A stretch of 64,000 nucleotides of DNA from Agrococcus sp. Marseille-P2731 (GTDB taxonomy: Bacteria; Actinomycetota; Actinomycetes; Actinomycetales; Microbacteriaceae): contig NZ_FPEG01000001.1 in NCBI RefSeq assembly GCF_900117395.1, forward strand, positions 750,119 to 814,118. Reading direction: 5' to 3'. The notes under the pieces are model-generated. The model was not told the origin of the DNA, ran no database searches, and saw only the letters and a program-made list of their open reading frames with translations. Of the stretch, positions 1-8,535 are shown piece by piece. The stretch's first letter is position 1; every line of letters begins with the position of its first letter. A program made the position numbers and the translations under genes.

Positions 1-395
1 TCATCGGCGAGGCGGCCGCGAGCCAGACCTGGATCTCGACGCTCGCGATGCACGAGCGCGACGGCGATCCGGCCGCGCTCGAGCGCGCCACCGACAACCT
101 GGCGCGCTTCGCGGCGGCTGGGGGAGCGGTCGCGTACGGCACCGACCTCGGCAACGGCCTGACGCGGTTCGACCTCGACGACAGCGAGGTCGCGGCGCTG
201 CGCCGGGCCGGCCTCGACGGCACCGCGCTCGTGGACGCGCTGCTCGCCGAGCACCTGCTGCCGCCCGGGCCGACGGTCACGAGCTGCACCGCCGCGGTGC
301 ACGACGACGAGTCGCTCCTCGCCGCGCTGCTCGGCCCGCCCCGCCATCGGCCGCGCCCGCTGCCGCACACCACGTTCGACCTGGAGGACGCATGA
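1..395 (+). CDS. Amidohydrolase-family protein, C-terminal part (5' end outside window)
   Basis: The reading frame is open from base 3 with no start codon needed, so the gene begins upstream of the window; about 130 residues are visible. The segment VAYGTDLGN (coded near 131-157) looks like the late Gly-Thr-Asp strand of metal-dependent amidohydrolases, where the Asp is a metal/catalytic ligand. No other metal ligand is visible in this fragment, so the family call is tentative. The stop codon overlaps the kynureninase start (ATGA at 392-395), so the two are co-translated. With a kynureninase partner, a role in tryptophan/kynurenine breakdown is an inference; the substrate cannot be told from this fragment. 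Confidence 0.6.
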   Translation, partial: IGEAAASQTWISTLAMHERDGDPAALERATDNLARFAAAGGAVAYGTDLGNGLTRFDLDDSEVAALRRAGLDGTALVDALLAEHLLPPGPTVTSCTAAVHDDESLLAALLGPPRHRPRPLPHTTFDLEDA

Positions 396-1696
396 CCGAC
401 CCCGCTGCTCGCGCCGACACCGCCGCCCTGGCCGCAGCGCTCGACGCCCGCGACCCGCTCGCCGCGCACACGAGCGCCTTCGTCCGGGGCGGCGACGTGG
501 TCTCCTACCTCGACGGCAACTCGCTCGGCCGCCCGCTCGCCGACCTGCCGGAGCGCTTCGCCGGCTTCGTCGGCGAGGACTGGGGGAGCCGACTCATCCG
601 CTCGTGGGACGAGCAGTGGATGCGCCGGCCCTACGACCTCGGCGACCGCATCGGCGCGCTCGTCGGGGCGGCGGCCGGGCAGTGCTTCGTGGGCGACTCG
701 ACGACCGTGCTGCTCTACAAGCTCGTGCGCGCCGCGGTCGACGCGCCATGGATGCGCGCAGACGAGCGCCGCCGAGAGATCGTCATCGACGACGACAACT
801 TCCCCACCGACCGCTTCATCGTCGAGGGCATCGCGGCCGAGCGCGGCATGACGATCCGCTGGATCGAGACCGACCCGGCGGGCGGCGTCACGCTCGACCA
901 GGTGCGGGAGGCGGTGGGCGAGCGCACGGCGCTCGTGCTGCTGAGCCACGTCGCGTACCGCTCCGGCTTCCTCGCCGACCTCGCCGGCATCACGGCGGCA
1001 GCCCATGAGGCGGGCGCCCTCGTGCTCTGGGATCTCTGCCACTCGGCCGGGGTGATCCCCACCGAGCTCGATGCGTGCGGCGTCGACCTCGCGGTCGGCT
1101 GCACCTACAAGTACCTGAACGGCGGGCCCGGCTCGCCGGCCTTCGGCTACGTCGCCGAGCGCCTGCAGGGCGAGCTCGCGCAGCCCATCCAGGGCTGGAT
1201 GGGCGCAGCCGACGTCTTCGGCATGGAGCGCAGCTATCGAGCCGCCCCAGACCTGCGCCGCTTCGTCAGCGGCACGCCGCCCGTGCTCGCGACGGTCGCG
1301 CTCGAGGCGATGGTCGAGCTGATCGAGCGGGTCGGCATGCCTGCGGTGCGCGCGAAGTCGGTGGCGCTGACCGACTTCGCCGAGGCCGCGCTGCAGCAGC
1401 ACGTGCTGGGGGAGCGGCCGGGCGCCGACACCCCAGCGGTCCTCGCCAGCCCACCGGCCGGGCCGCACCGGGGCAGCCACCTGACCGTGACGCATCCGAG
1501 CTTCGCCGCGGTGAACGCGCGCCTCTGGCAGCGCGGCGTGATCCCCGACTTCCGGGCACCGGACGGCATCCGGATCGGCCTCTCCCCGCTGTCGACGACC
1601 TTCGCCGAGGTCGAGCTCGGCATCGCCGCGCTCGGGCACGAGCTGCGCCAGGCGCAGCGGGTGGCGACGCGCTCGGAGGCCCGCCCGGCGGGGTGA
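392..1696 (+). CDS. kynU: Kynureninase
   Basis: PLP enzyme that cleaves kynurenine (or 3-hydroxykynurenine) to anthranilate (or 3-hydroxyanthranilate) and alanine. At 434 residues it has the usual family length. The N-terminal part contains the DGNSLGRP motif near residue 40. The Schiff-base lysine is K240 in the signature CTYKYLNGGPG, preceded by the WDLCHSAG strand that holds the cofactor aspartate. It starts inside the stop codon of the amidohydrolase-like gene, so the pair forms an operon. Catabolism of tryptophan is likely, but no tryptophan 2,3-dioxygenase lies downstream; it could lie just upstream of the window. Confidence 0.92.
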   Translation: MTDPAARADTAALAAALDARDPLAAHTSAFVRGGDVVSYLDGNSLGRPLADLPERFAGFVGEDWGSRLIRSWDEQWMRRPYDLGDRIGALVGAAAGQCFVGDSTTVLLYKLVRAAVDAPWMRADERRREIVIDDDNFPTDRFIVEGIAAERGMTIRWIETDPAGGVTLDQVREAVGERTALVLLSHVAYRSGFLADLAGITAAAHEAGALVLWDLCHSAGVIPTELDACGVDLAVGCTYKYLNGGPGSPAFGYVAERLQGELAQPIQGWMGAADVFGMERSYRAAPDLRRFVSGTPPVLATVALEAMVELIERVGMPAVRAKSVALTDFAEAALQQHVLGERPGADTPAVLASPPAGPHRGSHLTVTHPSFAAVNARLWQRGVIPDFRAPDGIRIGLSPLSTTFAEVELGIAALGHELRQAQRVATRSEARPAG

Positions 1697-1708
1697 TGAC
1701 CTCCCGGC

Positions 1709-1714
1709 TAGGCT
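1709..1714 (+). promoter_or_regulatory. Probable -10 box of aspA (TAGGCT)
   Basis: TAGGCT lies 1 nt before an upstream in-frame ATG at 1716, so transcription would begin about 1721 and exclude that ATG. This favours the ATG at 1788 as the true aspA start. Confidence 0.5.
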
Positions 1715-1787
1715 CATGGCGCGGGCCACCAGCCCGCACCGCATCGCAACCCGCCCACGAGGCACACGGAAGGCAACGGAGCCCGCT

Positions 1788-3284
1788 ATGACCGACACCC
1801 CTGCATACAAGCTCGACCCCGCACCGCAGGGAGAGCGCAGCTACGACGGGCCCACCCGCATGGAGCGCGACTCGCTCGGCGAGATGCCCGTGCCGGTCGA
1901 CGCCTACTGGGGCATCCACACCGAGCGGGCGCTCAACAACTTCCCGATCACCGGCCGCTCCATCTCCGTCTACTCCGACCTCGTGAACGCGCTCGCTGTC
2001 GTCAAGCAGGCCTGCGCGCGCGCCAACAAGGAGATCGGCTCGCTGGAGCCCGAGAAGGCCGACCTCATCGAGCGCGTCTGCGAGCGCATCCGCGCCGGCG
2101 AGCTGCACGACCAGTTCAAGGTCGGCGTGATCCAGGGCGGCGCCGGCACCTCGACGAACATGAACACCAACGAGGTGATCGCCAACGCGTGCCTGGTCGA
2201 GCTGGGCCACGAGAAGGGCGACTACGAGCGCTTCAGCCCGATCGACGACGTCAACCGATCGCAGTCGACGAACGACACCTACCCGACCTCGATCAAGGTC
2301 GCGATGGCGTTCACGCTGCGACGCCTGCTCGACGAGCTGGCGAGGCTGACGGATGCGTTCGACGCGAAGGCGGTCGAGTTCCGAGACGTGCTGAAGGTCG
2401 GCCGCACGCAGCTGCAGGACGCCGTGCCGATGACGCTCGGCCAGGAGTTCCGCGGCTTCGCGGTGACGCTGCGCGAGGACTACGACCGCCTCGAGGAGAC
2501 CATCAAGTGGCTCGCGGAGGTCAACCTCGGCGCCACCGCGATCGGCACCGGCATCACGGCCGACCCGCGCTACGCCGAGGCGGCGAGCCGCCACCTCGCC
2601 GAGCTCACGGGCCTGCCGATCGTGACCGCGAGCGACCTCATCGAGGCCACGAGCGACACGGGCGTGTTCATGACCGTCTCCGGCGCCCTCAAGCGCTGCG
2701 CCGTGAAGCTCTCGAAGATCTGCAACGACCTGCGCCTGCTCTCCTCCGGTCCGCAGGCAGGCTTCGGCGAGATCTCGCTGCCCGCCAAGCAGGCCGGGTC
2801 GTCGATCATGCCCGGCAAGGTCAACCCCGTCATCCCCGAGGTCGTCAACCAGGTCGCTTTCGCCGTCATCGGGTCGGATGCGACGGTCACGGCGGCGTCG
2901 GAGGCCGGGCAGCTGCAGCTCAACGCCTTCGAGCCGGTCATCACGCACCAGATCCTGCAGAGCCTGCACTGGATGACGCAGGCGTGCCTGACCCTGCGCG
3001 TCAACTGCGTCGACGGCATCGAGGCGAACCGCGAGCGCCTCGGCCTCATGGTCGGCTCGTCGGTCGGTGTCGTCACGGCGCTCACGCCCTACCTGGGCTA
3101 CGCCGACTCGGCGAAGCTCGCGCACGAGGCGCTCACGAGCCACAAGTCGATCGCCGACCTCGTGGTCGACAACGGGCTGATGGATCGCGAGCGGGTCGAG
3201 AAGCTGCTGGAGCCGGCCCGACTGTCTGGCCTGCAGCCGACGACGCAGGCGATGCCCGTCATCGTCCTCGACGGCGAGCAGTGA
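1788..3284 (+). CDS. aspA: Aspartate ammonia-lyase
   Basis: Interconverts aspartate and fumarate plus ammonia; a cytoplasmic tetramer of the fumarase/aspartase superfamily. The protein is 498 residues. The superfamily signature GSSIMPGKVNP sits at residues 337-347, the flexible loop holding the catalytic serine. Other family motifs are TSTNMNTNEV and RSQSTNDTYPTS. An in-frame ATG at 1716 would add 24 residues, but it sits right behind a -10 box and has no ribosome site; the chosen ATG follows a purine-rich stretch (GGAAGGCAACGGA). The extra N-terminal segment before the core (about 30 residues, DTPAYKLDPAPQGE...) is longer than in enterobacterial AspA. A fumarase is the main alternative, but the overall pattern is aspartase. 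Confidence 0.9.
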   Translation: MTDTPAYKLDPAPQGERSYDGPTRMERDSLGEMPVPVDAYWGIHTERALNNFPITGRSISVYSDLVNALAVVKQACARANKEIGSLEPEKADLIERVCERIRAGELHDQFKVGVIQGGAGTSTNMNTNEVIANACLVELGHEKGDYERFSPIDDVNRSQSTNDTYPTSIKVAMAFTLRRLLDELARLTDAFDAKAVEFRDVLKVGRTQLQDAVPMTLGQEFRGFAVTLREDYDRLEETIKWLAEVNLGATAIGTGITADPRYAEAASRHLAELTGLPIVTASDLIEATSDTGVFMTVSGALKRCAVKLSKICNDLRLLSSGPQAGFGEISLPAKQAGSSIMPGKVNPVIPEVVNQVAFAVIGSDATVTAASEAGQLQLNAFEPVITHQILQSLHWMTQACLTLRVNCVDGIEANRERLGLMVGSSVGVVTALTPYLGYADSAKLAHEALTSHKSIADLVVDNGLMDRERVEKLLEPARLSGLQPTTQAMPVIVLDGEQ

Positions 3285-3306
3285 TGCCCGGCGGGGCGCT
3301 CCTCGA

Positions 3307-3312
3307 TACGAT
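3307..3312 (+). promoter_or_regulatory. -10 box TACGAT for a leaderless prsW-like transcript
   Basis: TACGAT ends 6 nt before the GTG at 3319; no Shine-Dalgarno sequence is present. Confidence 0.5.
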
Positions 3313-3318
3313 CTGCGA

Positions 3319-4572
3319 GTGAGTGCCCTCGCCCAGCTGTCTCCGCTCGCCCGGAAGCAAGGTCCGAACGTCGGCGTCATCGCCGGCGTGATCGGCATCG
3401 CCGTGCTGGCGCTCGCGTCGTTCGCGGTCATCTTCATCCTCGACGGCGCGATCGGCGACTCGGCGCTCGTGGCGACCTCCGGCCTCATGGCGCTGCTCCC
3501 GCTCGCGTTCGTCATCTGGGCGGTCGCCGCGATCGACCGCTGGGAGCCCGAGCCCCGCATCGCGCTGTGGTTCGCCGCGCTGTGGGGCGGCATCGCCGCG
3601 GTGCTGCTGACGCTGCTGCTCAACGAGGGCGTGCTCGAGCCGATCGTCGTGCCCTTCCTGCAGTCCCAGGAGCAGTACGAGTTCTACGCCACCGTCATCC
3701 AGGCGCCCTTCACCGAGGAGCTGTGGAAGGCCATCCCCGTCGTCATCATGTTCCTGTTCTTCAGGAAGACCTTCGACGGCCCGGTCGACGGCATCGTCTT
3801 CGCGGCGCTGTCGGCCGCGGGCTTCGCGTTCACCGAGAACATCCTCTACTTCGGCACCTCCCTCAGCGAGAGCGGCGACGGCTCCTTCATCTTCTTCCTG
3901 CGCGGCATCATGAGCCCGCTGACGCACGCGATCTTCACCGCGGTGGGCATCGGGCTCGCGCTCGGCTTCGCGGCCCGGCTGCGCAGCCGGTGGTGGCTGC
4001 TGCTCGCGTTCCCGGCCGGCCACCTGGTCTCCGCGCTCCTGCACGCGCTGTGGAACTCCGCCAGCTGGTGGGTGCCGGGCGGCACCGTCGGCTTCTTCGT
4101 CTACTACCTGCTCGTGCAGGTGCCGCTGTGCGTGATCGCGGCGGCGCTCGTGTGGCTGCTGCTGCGGCAGGAGATCAGGATCACGCGGGCCCGCCTGCAC
4201 GACTACGGCCGCGCCGGCTGGTTCAGCCACGAGGAGGTCGAGCGGCTCTCCTCGGGCGACGGGCGGGCGCTGCTGCTGCAGTGGGCCAAGCGGCGGGGCC
4301 TGCGCCGGCCGATGCAGCAGTACATCCAGACCGCGACGCGACTCGCGAACCACCGGCAGCGCGCGCTCGTCGGCCGCGACAAGGCGAAGCACGTCGCCGA
4401 CGAGGTGTCGCTGCTGTCGGAGCTCATGCACCTGCGCCGCACGATGGCGAGCGCTGCGATCGGCCAGCCGGTGCACATGCAGCAGGGGATCGCGGTCGCG
4501 GCGCCGACGGGGGCGCGCGTGCAGCGGTTCGGCGACCTGGAGCTCGAGCGCGGCTGGCCGCCGCGGCGCTGA
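3319..4572 (+). CDS. PrsW-family intramembrane protease
   Basis: Multi-pass membrane protein of 417 residues. The putative metalloprotease motif EExxK is at E133-E134-K137 (TEELWKA), followed by FTENILYF and a membrane-embedded histidine H203 in SPLTHAIFTA, then HALWN; these are the conserved PrsW motifs. About eight hydrophobic segments occupy residues 20-270. The last ~140 residues are soluble, charged and helical and are absent from Bacillus PrsW. In Bacillus, PrsW cleaves the anti-sigma factor RsiW; no sigma/anti-sigma pair is nearby, so the substrate is unknown. A cleaved anti-sigma factor or a CAAX-like protease role are both possible. GTG start, apparently leaderless. Confidence 0.8.
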   Translation: MSALAQLSPLARKQGPNVGVIAGVIGIAVLALASFAVIFILDGAIGDSALVATSGLMALLPLAFVIWAVAAIDRWEPEPRIALWFAALWGGIAAVLLTLLLNEGVLEPIVVPFLQSQEQYEFYATVIQAPFTEELWKAIPVVIMFLFFRKTFDGPVDGIVFAALSAAGFAFTENILYFGTSLSESGDGSFIFFLRGIMSPLTHAIFTAVGIGLALGFAARLRSRWWLLLAFPAGHLVSALLHALWNSASWWVPGGTVGFFVYYLLVQVPLCVIAAALVWLLLRQEIRITRARLHDYGRAGWFSHEEVERLSSGDGRALLLQWAKRRGLRRPMQQYIQTATRLANHRQRALVGRDKAKHVADEVSLLSELMHLRRTMASAAIGQPVHMQQGIAVAAPTGARVQRFGDLELERGWPPRR

Positions 4573-4629
4573 GCCGCCATGGTGCTGAGCTCCTGCAGCG
4601 CTGAGCCCCCGTGGTGTCGCGGGAACTGG

Positions 4630-4635
4630 TAGTCT
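4630..4635 (+). promoter_or_regulatory. Probable -10 box of rpsO (TAGTCT)
   Basis: TAGTCT gives a predicted transcript start near 4642 and a leader of about 80 nt before rpsO. The leader could hold the S15 autoregulatory site; I could not resolve a clear structure. Confidence 0.4.
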
Positions 4636-4724
4636 TGGCAGGTTGCCGTGAACCGGCCGCGGACGAAGAGCGCTCGTGCATCCGGCACGGGCACCGCGCT
4701 GCGAGGAGAGAGGGGCCCCATCAC

Positions 4725-4994
4725 ATGAGCCTGAACGCAGAGATCAAGAAGGCCATCATCGAGGAGTACGCCACGCACGAGGGCGACACCGGGAGCCCCG
4801 AGGTGCAGATCGCGCTGATGTCGCGTCGCATCAAGGACCTCACCGAGCACCTGAAGGAGCACAAGCACGACCACCACTCGCGTCGTGGTCTGCTGCTGCT
4901 CGTCGGTCAGCGTCGCCGCCTGCTCGGCTACCTGTCGGACGTCGACATCGAGCGCTACCGCGCGCTGATCGAGCGTCTCGGCCTCCGCCGATAG
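4725..4994 (+). CDS. rpsO: 30S ribosomal protein S15
   Basis: Primary 16S rRNA-binding protein of the small subunit platform. The 89-residue length is exactly that of the family. Diagnostic segments are [11 protein letters not shown] and [21 protein letters not shown], which contact the three-way junction of 16S rRNA. The ATG follows GAGGAGAGAGGGG. The frame is open further upstream to 4611, but that extension is not part of S15. It is followed by a hairpin terminator and then, after an opposite-strand gene, by pnp; the rpsO-pnp pairing is widespread in bacteria. Confidence 0.97.
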   Translation: MSLNAEIKKAIIEEYATHEGDTGSPEVQIALMSRRIKDLTEHLKEHKHDHHSRRGLLLLVGQRRRLLGYLSDVDIERYRALIERLGLRR

Positions 4995-5009
4995 CCTGAT
5001 GACTCTCGA

Positions 5010-5033
5010 GGGCCGCCCCGCACGGGGCGGCCC
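5010..5033 (+). terminator. Terminator hairpin after rpsO
   Basis: Perfect 10-bp GC stem GGGCCGCCCC with a GCAC loop, 15 nt after the rpsO stop, followed by a short TTCGT. It also lies just past the 3' end of the convergent gene, so it may serve both. Confidence 0.75.
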
Positions 5034-5054
5034 TTCGTCATGTCGAGAGCCGGT

Positions 5055-5879
5055 TCAGCGCAGCAGCTGGCCGAGCAGCGAGGTCCCGAGCGCCAGCGCC
5101 ACGGCGCCGAGGGCGGCGCCGATCCCGATGCGCAGCTGCGCCCGAGCGAGCCGCTTGCCGGCCGTCGTCGAGGCGATCGCTGTGGGCCGCTCGGCGCTCG
5201 CGGCGCTCGGGCTCGCCATGGTCGCGAGGATCGAGCGCACGTCGTGGACGAACCGCTGCACCGCGACGTCCTCCTGCGACCAGCCGTCGTGCGCGGTCAG
5301 GCCGAGCGTGCCGCCGCGCAGCGCGATGGTGCACCGGAGGCCGACGTCGGTGATGTGCTCGCGCAGCACGAGCAGCGTCGGGTCCTCGGCCGGGTCGACG
5401 GGCGGAGCGTAGGGCACCCCCAGGTAGCCGTGCCGGCGCTCGCTGCGATCGCGCTGCGACACCACGAGCACACCCCACTCCGCGCCGTCGTGCGCGCGCA
5501 GCACATCCTCGACGCGGCCGTCCTGGCGCAGCGCGGCCGCGGCGTAGGCGAAGCCGTTCGCCTCGGCGAAGGCGAGCAGTCGTGCTTCGCGGATGCGCTG
5601 GGCGCGGCGCGCGATCGAGCGACCGACGAGGAGCGCGAGCCCGATGGCGGCGACGATCGAGCCGACGATGAGCATCGGCAGCTCTTCCGGGCTCGCGAGG
5701 TAGCTCGCCACGATGAGGAGCCCGGGGATGGTCAGCACCCACCCGGCGATCGCGAGGCCGATCGCTCGCACGTCGGCGGGACGCCGGCGCTCGCGCCGCC
5801 AGCGCCCTGCCGCACGCCGCCGCTCCGAGGTGAGCGGCTCGTGGAGCGGTCGGAGGTCGAGCGGCGGGATGCTGGCCAT
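5055..5879 (-). CDS. Membrane protein of unknown function
   Basis: 274 residues that I cannot assign to a named family. After an Arg-rich N-terminus there are two adjacent hydrophobic segments (about residues 38-60 and 66-86), then a soluble alpha/beta domain of about 130 residues, and a third hydrophobic segment at the C-terminus (about 250-272). This suggests a membrane-anchored cytoplasmic domain. It stands alone on the minus strand between rpsO and pnp and converges with rpsO. Confidence 0.65.
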   Translation of the reverse strand: MASIPPLDLRPLHEPLTSERRRAAGRWRRERRRPADVRAIGLAIAGWVLTIPGLLIVASYLASPEELPMLIVGSIVAAIGLALLVGRSIARRAQRIREARLLAFAEANGFAYAAAALRQDGRVEDVLRAHDGAEWGVLVVSQRDRSERRHGYLGVPYAPPVDPAEDPTLLVLREHITDVGLRCTIALRGGTLGLTAHDGWSQEDVAVQRFVHDVRSILATMASPSAASAERPTAIASTTAGKRLARAQLRIGIGAALGAVALALGTSLLGQLLR

Positions 5880-6020
5880 GCTGGTGATGCTACGGCCGCC
5901 TGCCAGCGCGCTCGCCGAGGCTCCGGGCCGCTGCGGTGCCCGACTGATACGATGCAGATCGGTCGCAGCATCTGCTCGCGACCGCAGCGCATCCGCTCAC
6001 GAGACCGAGGCTGGTCGTTG

Positions 6021-6059
6021 GTGGAGGATGCCGAAGCAGCAGGCTTCGACCTCCTCCAC
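6021..6059 (+). promoter_or_regulatory. Long hairpin in the pnp 5' leader
   Basis: Outer stem GTGGAGG (6021-6027) pairs with CCTCCAC (6053-6059); inner stem CGAAGC (6032-6037) pairs with GCTTCG (6043-6048), loop AGCAG, with a 4x4 internal loop between. It lies about 70 nt before the pnp start. In Escherichia coli a pnp leader stem is cut by RNase III for autoregulation; an analogous role here is inference. Confidence 0.6.
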
Positions 6060-6125
6060 TGATGACCACCTCCTCACCGCGGATGCGCGACGTTCGACAG
6101 CGCGCGTGCGCGCCTACGAGAGGAG

Positions 6126-6142
6126 GGACCCTTGGAGGGTCC
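6126..6142 (+). promoter_or_regulatory. Hairpin with the pnp TTG start codon in its loop
   Basis: GGACCC (6126-6131) pairs with GGGTCC (6137-6142), placing TTGGA, the start codon and the next two bases, in the loop. The Shine-Dalgarno AGGAGGG (6121-6127) directly abuts and overlaps the stem. Confidence 0.55.
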
Positions 6143-8420
6143 AGAGATCACATTCGCCGAAGCCGTCATCGACAACGGCAAGTTCGGCACCCGCACCGTC
6201 CGGTTCGAGACCGGCCGGCTCGCGCAGCAGGCGCAGGGCGCCGCTGTCGCCTACATCGATGAAGAGACCATGCTGCTGAGCGCCACGAGCGTCGGCAAGC
6301 ACCCGAAGGACCACTTCGACTTCTTCCCCCTCACGGTGGACGTCGAGGAGCGCATGTACGCCGCCGGCCGCATCCCGGGCTCGTTCTTCCGTCGCGAGGG
6401 CCGCCCCTCGACCGACGCCATCCTCACCTGCCGCCTCATCGACCGGCCGCTGCGCCCGTCGTTCGTGGAGGGCATCCGCAACGAGGTGCAGGTCGTCGTC
6501 ACCGTGCTCGCCATCGAGCCCGACGAGCTCTACGACGTGCTCGCGATCAACGCGGCCTCCATGTCGACGCAGCTGAGCGGCCTGCCGTTCGACGGCCCCA
6601 TCGGCGGTGTGCGCGTCGCGCTCATCGACGGCCAGTGGGTCGCCTTCCCGAAGCACTCGCAGCTCGAGCGCGCCGTGTTCAACATGGTCGTCGCCGGCCG
6701 CGTGGTCACCGACGCCGCGGGCGTCGAGGATGTCGCGATCATGATGGTCGAGGCCGAGGCCACCGACAACGCATGGGCGCTCATCGAGGGCGGCGCTGTC
6801 AAGCCGACCGAGGAGATCGTCTCGCAGGGCCTCGAGGCCTCGAAGCCCTTCATCAAGCAGCTCGTCGCCGCGCAGGCAGAGGTCGCGAAGACCGCCGCGA
6901 AGGAGACGCAGGACTACCCGCTCTTCCCGCCCTACTCGGACGAGGCGCTCGAGGCCGTCCGCGGCATCGCCAAGGATCGCCTGAGCGAGGTCTACCGCAT
7001 CGCCGGCAAGCTCGAGCGCAACGACGCCGACGACCAGCTCAAGGAGCAGGTCAAGCAGGAGATCAACGAGCGCATCGAGCGCGGCGAGCTGCCCGCGGTC
7101 GTCGCGACGCAGGTCTCCGGCGCCTACAAGGCGGTGACGAAGGAGGTCGTCCGCGGCCGCATCCTCACCGACCAGATCCGCATGGACGGCCGCGGCCTGG
7201 CCGACATCCGTCCGCTCGACGCCGAGGTCGCGGTCGTGCCGCGCGTGCACGGCTCCGCGATCTTCCAGCGCGGCGAGACGCAGATCATGGGCATCACGAC
7301 GCTCAACATGCTCAAGCTCGAGCAGCAGATCGACTCGCTGAGCCCTGTCACGTCGAAGCGCTACATGCACAACTACAACTTCCCGCCGTACTCGACGGGC
7401 GAGACGGGCCGCGTCGGCAGCCCCAAGCGCCGCGAGATCGGCCACGGAGCCCTGGCTGAGCGCGCGCTCATGCCCGTGCTGCCGAGCCGCGAGGAGTTCC
7501 CGTACGCGATCCGCCAGGTCTCCGAGGCGCTGGGCTCGAACGGCTCGACGTCGATGGGCTCGGTCTGCGCCTCGACGCTCGCGCTGCTGAACGCCGGTGT
7601 GCCGCTCAAGGCCCCCGTCGCAGGCATCGCGATGGGCCTCGTCAGCGACACGGTCGACGGCGAGACCCGCTACGCGGCGCTCACCGACATCCTGGGCGCT
7701 GAGGACGCGCTCGGCGACATGGACTTCAAGGTCGCTGGCACGCCCGAGTTCATCACGGCGATCCAGCTCGACACGAAGCTCTCGGGCCTGCCGGCCTCGG
7801 TGCTGCACAGCGCGCTGACGCAGGCGAAGGAGGCGCGCACGAAGATCCTCGAGGTCCTCAACGCCGCCATCGACGCACCTGACGAGATGGCGCCCACCGC
7901 GCCGCGCGTCATCAGCGTGCAGATCCCGGTCGACAAGATCGGCGAGCTGATCGGCCCGAAGGGCAAGACGATCAACCAGATCCAGGACGACACGGGCGCC
8001 CAGATCTCGATCGAGGACTCGGGCGTCGTCTACATCGGCGCCGTCGACGGGCCGTCGGCAGAGGCCGCGCGCGCCGCGGTCAACGCCATCGCGAACCCCT
8101 CGAACCCCGAGATCGGCGAGCGGTTCCTCGGCACCGTCGTGAAGATCGCGTCGTTCGGCGCGTTCGTCTCGCTGATGCCCGGTCGCGACGGTCTGCTGCA
8201 CGTGACCGCGATGCGCACGCTGAACGGCGGCAAGCGCATCGAGGCCGTGGAGGACGTCGTCTCGGTCGGTCAGAAGATCCAGGTCGAGATCACCAAGATC
8301 GACGACCGCGGCAAGCTCTCGCTCGAGGTCGTCGACGACAGCCAGCCGGTCGCCCCGACCGCTGCAGCCGGCGACGCGGAGTCCTCGGTCTCCTCGGTCT
8401 CGGCCGACTCGGCAGAGTAA
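6132..8420 (+). CDS. pnp: Polyribonucleotide nucleotidyltransferase (PNPase)
   Basis: Phosphorolytic 3'-5' exoribonuclease that degrades mRNA and also adds tails. The 762-residue protein has two RNase PH domains (about 12-150 and 340-560) joined by a helical domain, a KH domain near residues 590-650 with the [10 protein letters not shown] loop, and an S1 domain near 660-735 ([15 protein letters not shown]), then a Ser/Ala-rich tail. The start is TTG at 6132, chosen because it directly follows AGGAGGGACCC and gives the standard N-terminus; the next in-frame ATG is inside the first domain. Upstream leader structures point to post-transcriptional control. It is followed by a strong terminator. 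Confidence 0.97.
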   Translation: MEGPEITFAEAVIDNGKFGTRTVRFETGRLAQQAQGAAVAYIDEETMLLSATSVGKHPKDHFDFFPLTVDVEERMYAAGRIPGSFFRREGRPSTDAILTCRLIDRPLRPSFVEGIRNEVQVVVTVLAIEPDELYDVLAINAASMSTQLSGLPFDGPIGGVRVALIDGQWVAFPKHSQLERAVFNMVVAGRVVTDAAGVEDVAIMMVEAEATDNAWALIEGGAVKPTEEIVSQGLEASKPFIKQLVAAQAEVAKTAAKETQDYPLFPPYSDEALEAVRGIAKDRLSEVYRIAGKLERNDADDQLKEQVKQEINERIERGELPAVVATQVSGAYKAVTKEVVRGRILTDQIRMDGRGLADIRPLDAEVAVVPRVHGSAIFQRGETQIMGITTLNMLKLEQQIDSLSPVTSKRYMHNYNFPPYSTGETGRVGSPKRREIGHGALAERALMPVLPSREEFPYAIRQVSEALGSNGSTSMGSVCASTLALLNAGVPLKAPVAGIAMGLVSDTVDGETRYAALTDILGAEDALGDMDFKVAGTPEFITAIQLDTKLSGLPASVLHSALTQAKEARTKILEVLNAAIDAPDEMAPTAPRVISVQIPVDKIGELIGPKGKTINQIQDDTGAQISIEDSGVVYIGAVDGPSAEAARAAVNAIANPSNPEIGERFLGTVVKIASFGAFVSLMPGRDGLLHVTAMRTLNGGKRIEAVEDVVSVGQKIQVEITKIDDRGKLSLEVVDDSQPVAPTAAAGDAESSVSSVSADSAE

Positions 8421-8429
8421 CCACCGCAC

Positions 8430-8473
8430 GACGACGGATGCCCCCACCCAGCCGGGTGGGGGCATCCGTCGTC
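8430..8473 (+). terminator. Strong terminator after pnp
   Basis: Perfect 20-bp stem (8430-8449 with 8454-8473) and an AGCC tetraloop, 9 nt after the pnp stop. It lacks a T-run, common for actinobacterial terminators. Confidence 0.85.
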
Positions 8474-8523
8474 TGCGCGGGCAGCGCCGTGCGCCATCGC
8501 GGCCGGTGCTGCCTCGAGCGACG

Positions 8524-8529
8524 TAGAAT
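8524..8529 (+). promoter_or_regulatory. -10 box TAGAAT for the M16 peptidase gene
   Basis: TAGAAT is followed by 6 nt and then the ATG at 8536; no Shine-Dalgarno sequence. Confidence 0.6.
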
Positions 8530-8535
8530 CGTCGG

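Noticed and set aside
1716..1787. Upstream ATG for aspA adding 24 residues
   Set aside because: It lies 1 nt after a TAGGCT box, so it would not be transcribed from that promoter, and it has no ribosome site or family match.
1266..3623. Very long open frame (785 codons) antisense to kynU and aspA, and similar long antisense frames over pnp, dapA/RNase J, pheT and lexA/hflX
   Set aside because: They are rich in Arg, Ala, Asp and Gly, have no family motifs and lie opposite strong genes; open antisense frames are expected at this GC content.
4611..4724. N-terminal extension of S15
   Set aside because: S15 is 89 residues in all bacteria and a good ribosome site precedes the ATG at 4725.
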